Positions 1-4,226 of a stretch of DNA of 7,012 bases are shown here, piece by piece. How positions within the stretch are numbered: the stretch's first letter is position 1; each line of letters begins with the position of its first letter. The stretch comes from Gammaproteobacteria bacterium UBA3067. GTDB lineage: Bacteria; Pseudomonadota; Gammaproteobacteria; Pseudomonadales; UBA3067. The stretch covers positions 1,945 through 8,956 of the forward strand of contig DFBZ01000013.1 in assembly GCA_002366835.1 (NCBI GenBank). Direction: 5' to 3'. The translations under genes and the position numbers were made by a program. Below the pieces are notes generated by a model. The model saw only the letters and a program-made list of their open reading frames with translations. It did no database searches and was not told the DNA's origin.

Positions 1-335
1 TCTTTGCGGGTTTCTTCGGTCAGAGCCGGCATAGGCAAGCGAATAGCATCCCCCGAGGTCGAAGGGTTTAAGCCTAAATCAGATTTCAGAATTGCCTTTT
101 CAACGTCAGGAATAAGATGTTTTTCCCATGGCGAGACCACCAGAGTACGCCCGTCTTCCACCGAGATGTTAGCCACTTGGCTCAAAGGCGTGTCGGAACC
201 GTAATAAGAGACGGTAACGCTATCCAATAGGCTTGGGTGTGCACGCCCTGTACGTACTCTTTTAAATGCATCATCAAGCGCCCCAAGAGATTTTGCCATG
301 CGGCTTTTCGCATCGTCTTTAATTTCTTCAATCAC
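1..335 (-). CDS. frr: Ribosome recycling factor, 5' part (partial at window edge)
   Basis: Ribosome recycling factor works in the cytoplasm with EF-G to split the post-termination ribosome complex so that the subunits and mRNA can be reused. The window holds 111 codons of a protein that is usually about 185 residues; the rest lies beyond the left edge. Visible family landmarks are the N-terminal helix (IEEIKDDAKSRM), RTGRAHPSLLD near residues 28-38, YYG near 44-46, VEDGRTL near 57-63, and KAILKSDLGLNP followed by RLPMPALTEETRK at the visible end. These correspond to the first helix of domain I and nearly all of domain II. The start is GTG at 335-333, chosen because a good Shine-Dalgarno (AGGAG, 343-347) lies 7 nt upstream and because the first in-frame ATG, at codon 13, would delete conserved residues. 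The start overlaps the pyrH stop as GTGA, so translation is probably coupled to pyrH. No lesion is seen. Confidence 0.97.
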   Translation of the reverse strand, partial: MIEEIKDDAKSRMAKSLGALDDAFKRVRTGRAHPSLLDSVTVSYYGSDTPLSQVANISVEDGRTLVVSPWEKHLIPDVEKAILKSDLGLNPSTSGDAIRLPMPALTEETRK

Positions 336-1069
336 TTTTTTTCTCCTGAAATGAGAGTTCCCTCATCAGCACCCACAACGATTTGAGTTAATGTGCCGGT
401 TTTCGCCATATTAAATACACGCACAGGCATGTCGTGATCCCTTACCAAACAAATAGCCGTTAGATCCATAACGCCGAGCTTTTTATCCAGCACCTCGTCA
501 TAGGTCAATGAAGGATAAAACACTGCATCTGGATCTTTAACAGGATCTGCCGAATAAACGCCATCCACCTTGGTCGCCTTTAAAACAAGGTCTGCATCAA
601 TCTCAATGCCGCGTAAACAAGCGGCTGAATCAGTGGTAAAAAACGGATTCCCAGTACCCGCAGCAAACACCACTACATCACCATTATTAAGGTAACGCAC
701 AGCGTTTCGACGGTCGTAGTGTTCCAGTATGCCACTCATGGGAATTGCTGACATCAGGCGTGTGGGAATATTGGAGCGTTCCAGCGAGTCTCGCATGGCC
801 AAACCATTCATAACCGTCGCCAACATACCCATGTGATCACCGGTGACGCGATCAAGACCTGCTTTATTTAACTCGGCGCCACGAAAAAGATTTCCACCAC
901 CCAGAACGACACCCACCTGGACGCCAATACCTACTAGCTGTCCAATTTCAAGTGACAGCGCGTCCAGAATCTTGGGATCAATTCCAAACTCTTTATCACC
1001 GGCTAAAGCCTCACCGCTAAGCTTTAATAAGATACGCTGAAACCGAGGGTTTTTGTCTTTGATAGTCAT
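332..1069 (-). CDS. pyrH: Uridylate (UMP) kinase
   Basis: PyrH phosphorylates UMP to UDP using ATP in the cytoplasm, the entry step to UTP and CTP. It belongs to the amino acid kinase fold, and bacterial forms are hexamers activated by GTP and inhibited by UTP. The 245-residue product matches the family length (E. coli 241). Visible landmarks are LLKLSGEAL at 14-22 (phosphate-binding Lys), GGGNLFRG at 57-64, DHMGMLATVMNGLAMRD at 78-94, GTGNPFFTTDSAA at 138-150 (UMP/ATP site), KATKVDGVY at 164-172, RDHDMPVRVFN at 210-220 and the terminal EGTLI. The ATG start at 1069 has an AGGA Shine-Dalgarno (1074-1077) 4 nt upstream. The gene lies 173 bp behind tsf, past a terminator, and overlaps frr by 4 nt, so pyrH-frr probably form their own translationally coupled unit. 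Confidence 0.98.
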   Translation of the reverse strand: MTIKDKNPRFQRILLKLSGEALAGDKEFGIDPKILDALSLEIGQLVGIGVQVGVVLGGGNLFRGAELNKAGLDRVTGDHMGMLATVMNGLAMRDSLERSNIPTRLMSAIPMSGILEHYDRRNAVRYLNNGDVVVFAAGTGNPFFTTDSAACLRGIEIDADLVLKATKVDGVYSADPVKDPDAVFYPSLTYDEVLDKKLGVMDLTAICLVRDHDMPVRVFNMAKTGTLTQIVVGADEGTLISGEKK

Positions 1070-1125
1070 GAATTCCTGTTAGTTTTGCTGTAACTAGTAG
1101 AGAAACCGTTTTACGAGATAAGCCA

Positions 1126-1155
1126 AATAGACCGCCCTTACGTAAAAATCCCCAA
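1126..1155 (-). promoter_or_regulatory. Weak candidate pyrH promoter
   Basis: On the minus strand, TTGGGG (1155-1150) and TCTATT (1131-1126) are separated by 18 nt and sit between the tsf terminator and the pyrH ribosome-binding site. They match the sigma-70 consensus at 3 of 6 and 4 of 6 positions. A promoter is expected here because the terminator behind tsf would otherwise cut pyrH off, but the match is poor and another site in this AT-rich stretch is equally possible. Confidence 0.2.
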
Positions 1156-1169
1156 AAAGATCTAATCGT

Positions 1170-1215
1170 AAAAAAGCTTCGGTACAGGAGCAGAATGACC
1201 AACTACTGCACCGAA
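1170..1215 (-). terminator. Intrinsic terminator behind tsf
   Basis: On the minus strand a 10-bp stem, TTCGGTGCAG (1215-1206) with CTGTACCGAA (1187-1178) and one G-T pair, encloses an 18-nt loop. It is followed by GC and six T residues (1175-1170). The 5' arm begins 28 nt past the tsf stop codon. Position and T-run suit a Rho-independent terminator; the large loop makes it weaker than the one behind rpsB. It would separate rpsB-tsf from pyrH-frr, and some read-through is likely. Confidence 0.6.
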
Positions 1216-1242
1216 AAATACAACCCAATTCTCAAGTGCGTT

Positions 1243-2127
1243 TTACGCGCCTTTAACCTGAGCAGCCACTTCAGCAGCAAAGTCCACTTCTTCTTTTTCT
1301 ATACCTTCACCCACTTCAAAGCGAGTAAAAGAGACAATTTCTGCACCCGCATCTTTCGCGAGCTTTCCTACTTTGGTATCGGGGTTCTTAACAAAAGCCT
1401 GCTCTACCAAGCTCACTTCAGCTAGGTATTTTTTAATACGCCCAGTAATCATTTTTTCAATAATTTCTTCCGGCTTGCCGCTTTCACGCGCCTGAGCAGA
1501 GAATATTTCTTTTTCTTTATCCAAGATATCTTTCGATACCTCATCTGGATTTACCACTAATGGGTTAGATGCTGCTACGTGCATCGCTACATCTTTACCC
1601 AGGTCCACGTTCCCGCCTTTTAAGGAAACAACAACACCAATCTTGCCTCCATGGATATAACTACCAACAACACCTTCCGCTTCAACAAGCTGGGCGCGAC
1701 GTACTTGAATATTTTCTCCGATTTTCTGCACTAAACCTAGGCGCGCCTCTTCAAGCGTTACTGTGCCCCCTTCTTCTGCAGGCAAGGCCATTAGGGTCGC
1801 AATATTGGTTTCTTTCGCTTCTAAAGCACGGCTCGCAATCAGGTCTACGAACTCTTTGAAGTTATCATCACGGGCAACAAAGTCAGTCTCGCTGTTTACT
1901 TCAAGCATCAGCGCCATTTTGTTGTCATCGGAACTTTTAACAGCCACTGCGCCTTCAGCAGCAGTTCGGCCTGCTTTTTTAGCCGCTTTAGCTTGGCCCG
2001 ATTTACGCAGGTTATCAATTGCCGCCTCAATATCACCTTCTGTGGCTACCAGGGCATTTTTGCATTCCATCATGCCCAAACCAGTACGCTCACGAAGCTC
2101 TTTAACCAACGATGCAGTCACAGCCAT
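1243..2127 (-). CDS. tsf: Translation elongation factor Ts
   Basis: EF-Ts is the guanine nucleotide exchange factor that releases GDP from EF-Tu in the cytoplasm so that EF-Tu can reload GTP and aminoacyl-tRNA. The 294-residue product is slightly longer than the E. coli protein (282-283); the extra residues fall in the core around 100-125. The N-terminal UBA-like domain carries the first family signature, LRERTGLGMMECKNAL, at 11-26. The second signature, EVNSETDFVAR at 76-86, holds Asp82 and Phe83, which by family knowledge insert near the Mg2+ site of EF-Tu. KIGENI (135-140), MHVAAS (182-187), SGKPEEIIEKM (216-226) and RFEVGEGIEK near 269-278 mark the core and C-terminal module. The ATG start at 2127 has GAGGA 7 nt upstream (2135-2139). 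It follows rpsB by 214 nt, start to stop, with a strong terminator hairpin in between. Confidence 0.98.
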   Translation of the reverse strand: MAVTASLVKELRERTGLGMMECKNALVATEGDIEAAIDNLRKSGQAKAAKKAGRTAAEGAVAVKSSDDNKMALMLEVNSETDFVARDDNFKEFVDLIASRALEAKETNIATLMALPAEEGGTVTLEEARLGLVQKIGENIQVRRAQLVEAEGVVGSYIHGGKIGVVVSLKGGNVDLGKDVAMHVAASNPLVVNPDEVSKDILDKEKEIFSAQARESGKPEEIIEKMITGRIKKYLAEVSLVEQAFVKNPDTKVGKLAKDAGAEIVSFTRFEVGEGIEKEEVDFAAEVAAQVKGA

Positions 2128-2252
2128 GATTCTATCCTCACTATTTTATTAATCCGATATGGTGTTATATAAGCGACAGATAGGTCGCCCTCTTATACTT
2201 CAAGTTTGTTTCATCTCGGGTGGAAAATTCACCCTCGCTACATTTATCAGTT
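2128..2252 (-). other. tsf upstream region with two small hairpins
   Basis: This stretch lies between the rpsB terminator and tsf. It contains two short inverted repeats: GGGTG/CACCC (2230-2234 with 2218-2222, 7-nt loop) and GCGAC/GTCGC (2184-2188 with 2173-2177, 6-nt loop). TATAAG and TATATA boxes occur on the minus strand, but none has a recognisable -35 at 16-18 nt. I see no convincing tsf promoter and no coding potential. The hairpins may be part of the tsf 5' leader, but nothing shows a function. Confidence 0.3.
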
Positions 2253-2283
2253 AAAAAAAGGGGGGCTCTGCCCCCCTTTTTTT
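2253..2283 (-). terminator. Strong rpsB/tsf intergenic terminator (attenuator), symmetrical
   Basis: A perfect 14-bp inverted repeat, A7-G6-C (2253-2266) and G-C6-T7 (2270-2283), closes on a 3-nt loop. It begins 20 nt after the rpsB stop codon. Read on the minus strand it gives an A run, a seven-pair G/C stem and a run of seven U, which is a textbook Rho-independent terminator. Because the repeat is symmetrical it would work on the plus strand as well. Its place inside the rpsB-tsf unit suggests an attenuator that lowers tsf expression relative to rpsB rather than a full operon end. Confidence 0.85.
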
Positions 2284-2302
2284 CAAACCAATAACGGAAG
2301 GC

Positions 2303-3088
2303 TTAACCCTCGGCTACCGCCTCTGCGCTACCCTCATCCTTTTCTGCGGGTGCTGCCGGCGCTTTTTCTGCTTCAACAAAACCAGCATCAGCTGGCTGAC
2401 CGGATGTTTCGGCGCGTCCTTCCATGCAGGCATCAGCCATGGTTTCGATATACAGCTGTACAGCACGGATTGCATCGTCATTTCCTGGAACAACGTAATC
2501 AACCCCATCTGGGTTGCTGTTAGTATCCACAATAGCAATTACAGGAATACCAAGCTTATTCGCTTCCTGCACAGCAATACGCTCGTGCTCAACGTCGACA
2601 ACAAACAATATGTCTGGAAGACCACCCATATTTTTGATGCCACCTAGGCTACGCTCAAGCTTCTCTAGCTCACGCGCTCGCATCAAACCTTCTTTTTTGG
2701 TGAGCTTTTCCAAGGTGCCGTCTACTTTTTGACCTTCAAGATCTTTCAATCGACGAATAGATTGACGAATAGTCTTGTAGTTTGTGAGCATGCCACCCAA
2801 CCAACGATGATTGACATAAGGCATATTGGCGCGGCCTGCATGCTCTTTAATCAGATTGCTGGCAGAGCGTTTAGTACCCACAAATAAAACTTTTTTGTTG
2901 TCAGCACCCATGCTTTTTGCGATGGCAAGTGCTTCATTAAAAGCTGGAAGTGTAATTTCCAGGTTGATGATATGAATATTATTACGAGCACCAAAGATAT
3001 AAGGGCTCATCTTGGGGTTCCAATAGCGAGTCTGGTGCCCGAAATGAGCGCCCGCTTTTAACATATCACGCATACTTACGTTAGACAT
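2303..3088 (-). CDS. rpsB: 30S ribosomal protein S2
   Basis: S2 is a late-assembling protein of the small ribosomal subunit, at the head/body junction, and helps S1 bind. The product is 261 residues (E. coli 241). Seen in order are VSMRDMLKAGAHFGHQTRYW near 4-23 (first S2 signature), NPKMSPYIFGARNNIHIINL near 24-43, VGTKRSASN near 70-78, NHRWLGGMLTN near 93-103, the coiled-coil hairpin region near 110-150, GGLPDILFVVD near 155-165, and IPVIAIVDTNSNPDGVDY near 181-198 with PGNDDAI (second signature). The last 20 or so residues form an Ala/Glu-rich tail, typical of a disordered extension. I start at ATG 3088, not the ATG six bases upstream: AAGG (3097-3100) is 8 nt from 3088 but only 2 nt from 3094, and S2 proteins usually begin M-(A/S)-x-VSMRDML. 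Expression is probably controlled by S2 itself through the leader. Confidence 0.98.
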   Translation of the reverse strand: MSNVSMRDMLKAGAHFGHQTRYWNPKMSPYIFGARNNIHIINLEITLPAFNEALAIAKSMGADNKKVLFVGTKRSASNLIKEHAGRANMPYVNHRWLGGMLTNYKTIRQSIRRLKDLEGQKVDGTLEKLTKKEGLMRARELEKLERSLGGIKNMGGLPDILFVVDVEHERIAVQEANKLGIPVIAIVDTNSNPDGVDYVVPGNDDAIRAVQLYIETMADACMEGRAETSGQPADAGFVEAEKAPAAPAEKDEGSAEAVAEG

Positions 3089-3234
3089 TTTCATTACCTT
3101 TTAGTTTGGGTTAAACCTCCATGCATCCCACTGTCCAACCCCTTTCTCGTCTTCGATAAGAGGCACCCGGATCAGTGTGTCGATACATGTGCGATTTTTT
3201 ACTCGCCTCCTTTTTGACAAAGGATGTAAGCGAG
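3089..3234 (-). promoter_or_regulatory. rpsB mRNA leader, probable S2 autoregulatory RNA
   Basis: The predicted rpsB transcript has a leader of about 146 nt. A 5' hairpin is formed by CTCGC (3234-3230) with GCGAG (3206-3202), then an internal loop, then TCCTTT (3224-3219) with AAAGGA (3213-3208) and a 5-nt loop. A second element pairs CACTG-A-TCC (3177-3169, one bulged A) with GGACAGTG (3136-3129) and contains a small inner hairpin, TCTT/AAGA. GGGTT (3141-3137), inside the loop of that element, is complementary to AACCC (3112-3108) just upstream of the rpsB Shine-Dalgarno, which could make a pseudoknot. S2-mediated repression through the rpsB leader is established in E. coli; that this leader does the same is inference from position, length and structure. 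Confidence 0.55.
3097..3100 (-). promoter_or_regulatory. rpsB ribosome-binding site (decides the start)
   Basis: AAGG on the minus strand, within AAAAGG, is 8 nt from the ATG at 3088 and only 2 nt from the ATG at 3094. This spacing supports the downstream ATG. The site lies 7 nt after the AACCC arm that could pair with the leader loop. Confidence 0.7.
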
Positions 3235-3240
3235 CGCGGC

Positions 3241-3269
3241 TTTATACCACAAAACGAGATCTACAACAA
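3241..3269 (-). promoter_or_regulatory. rpsB promoter with GC-rich discriminator
   Basis: On the minus strand, TTGTTG (3269-3264) and TATAAA (3246-3241) are separated by exactly 17 nt. The -10 box matches consensus at 5 of 6 positions and the -35 at 3 of 6. The stretch after the -10 is GCCGCGC (3240-3234), a GC-rich discriminator like those of stringently controlled ribosomal promoters. Transcription would start near 3234, giving a leader length close to that of E. coli rpsB (about 160 nt). Confidence 0.65.
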
Positions 3270-3378
3270 TCAAAACGCATAATTTCAACTGAAATCCCTC
3301 TCGAAATGGGGTAGTCTTCGCCACTAGTGAACAATAGCCCAAACCTCTGTCATTCACCCTCATCGCACTAAGGATTTT

Positions 3379-4167
3379 ATGACCGTCAGCATCAAAACCC
3401 CAGAACAAATAGAAAAAATGCGCACCGCTGGTCGCATGGCAGCAGAAACACTTGAGATGATCACCCCCTATGTGAAAGCGGGGGTCAGCACGGGAGAATT
3501 AAACCGCATCTGCCATGACTACATCGTCAAGGAACTCGATGCCATTCCTGCTCCCCTCAACTACAACGGCTTCCCCAAATCCATCTGCACATCCATCAAC
3601 AATGTTATCTGCCACGGCATTCCAGATGAGGAGCGCATCCTCAAGGACGGAGACATTATCAATATTGATGTCACGGTCATTAAAGATGGCTTCCATGGCG
3701 ACACCAGCAAAATGTTCACCATTGGCAAACCATCCGTCGTCGCAACACGCTTGATTCACGTCGCTCAGGAGAGCATGTACAAGGCCATAAGACTGGTTAA
3801 ACCTGGCGTCCGCCTGGGGGATATTGGCGCTGTCATTCAAAAATATGCGGAAGGGGAACGTTTCTCAGTGGTGCGGGAATATTGCGGCCACGGCATAGGC
3901 GAAGTATTTCACGAAGAACCTCAAGTGCTTCACTACGGCAAAGCGAACACCGGCCTCAAATTGGCGCAAGGTATGACTTTCACCATTGAGCCCATGATCA
4001 ACCAGGGCCGCCGTGAAACCCGCCTTTTACCTGATAAATGGACCGTCGTCACCAAGGATCGCAAGCTGTCTGCACAATGGGAGCATACTCTCGTCGTCAC
4101 CGAAACAGGTTACGAAGTTTTAACACTGCGAAGCGAGGAAAACTTTGGCAGAACGGAGGCGGATTAA
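3379..4167 (+). CDS. map: Type I methionine aminopeptidase
   Basis: MAP removes the initiator methionine from nascent proteins, after deformylation, when the second residue is small. It is a cytosolic dinuclear metalloenzyme of the M24 (pita-bread) family. The 262-residue product is nearly the length of the E. coli enzyme (264) and collinear with it. The five metal ligands are visible at Asp97 (NIDVTV), Asp108 (HGDTS), His171 (GHGIG), Glu204 (TIEPM) and Glu235 (WEHT). The substrate-site histidines are His79 (CHGIPD) and His178 (FHEEPQVLHY). There is no N-terminal extension, so it is type Ia. The ATG at 3379 has AAGGA (3370-3374) 4 nt upstream. It diverges from rpsB and is followed after 59 bp by glnD on the same strand, probably in one transcript. 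I could not find a convincing promoter in front of it. Confidence 0.98.
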   Translation: MTVSIKTPEQIEKMRTAGRMAAETLEMITPYVKAGVSTGELNRICHDYIVKELDAIPAPLNYNGFPKSICTSINNVICHGIPDEERILKDGDIINIDVTVIKDGFHGDTSKMFTIGKPSVVATRLIHVAQESMYKAIRLVKPGVRLGDIGAVIQKYAEGERFSVVREYCGHGIGEVFHEEPQVLHYGKANTGLKLAQGMTFTIEPMINQGRRETRLLPDKWTVVTKDRKLSAQWEHTLVVTETGYEVLTLRSEENFGRTEAD

Positions 4168-4226
4168 ATCGGCTCAAAGCCCACATATCAACGCACCCCA
4201 ATGACAGATCCAAAAACAGGTACTCC

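Noticed and set aside
1763..2152. 129-codon plus-strand frame opposite tsf, and similar antisense frames over pyrH, rpsB, map and glnD
   Set aside because: They are mirror frames of strongly conserved genes, with low-complexity Ser/Ala/Leu/Arg translations and no ribosome-binding site or family motif.
2282..2538. Frameshift or overlapping gene at the 3' end of rpsB, since another minus-strand frame is open there
   Set aside because: The S2 frame is continuous to a TAA at 2303-2305 through both family signatures. The other frame is only an out-of-phase reading of the Ala/Glu-rich tail.
3089..3094. Starting rpsB two codons earlier, at ATG 3094
   Set aside because: The Shine-Dalgarno would be only 2 nt away, and the extra M-K is not typical of S2 proteins.
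3214..3219. Perfect TTGACA on the plus strand as a map promoter
   Set aside because: The nearest -10-like boxes (TTTATA at 3241, TATACC at 3243) are 21-23 nt away, beyond workable spacing. The sequence is explained by the loop and stem of the rpsB leader hairpin on the other strand.
3199..3408. 69-codon minus-strand frame upstream of rpsB
   Set aside because: It begins inside map and reads across the rpsB promoter, so it would not be on the rpsB transcript. It has no Shine-Dalgarno that I can see and no recognisable family.
4038..4226. N-terminal extension of glnD into map
   Set aside because: The frame is open but has no family similarity, overlaps map by 130 bases, and would make the protein about 63 residues longer than the family. 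The ATG at 4227 has a ribosome-binding site and suits the known N-terminus.
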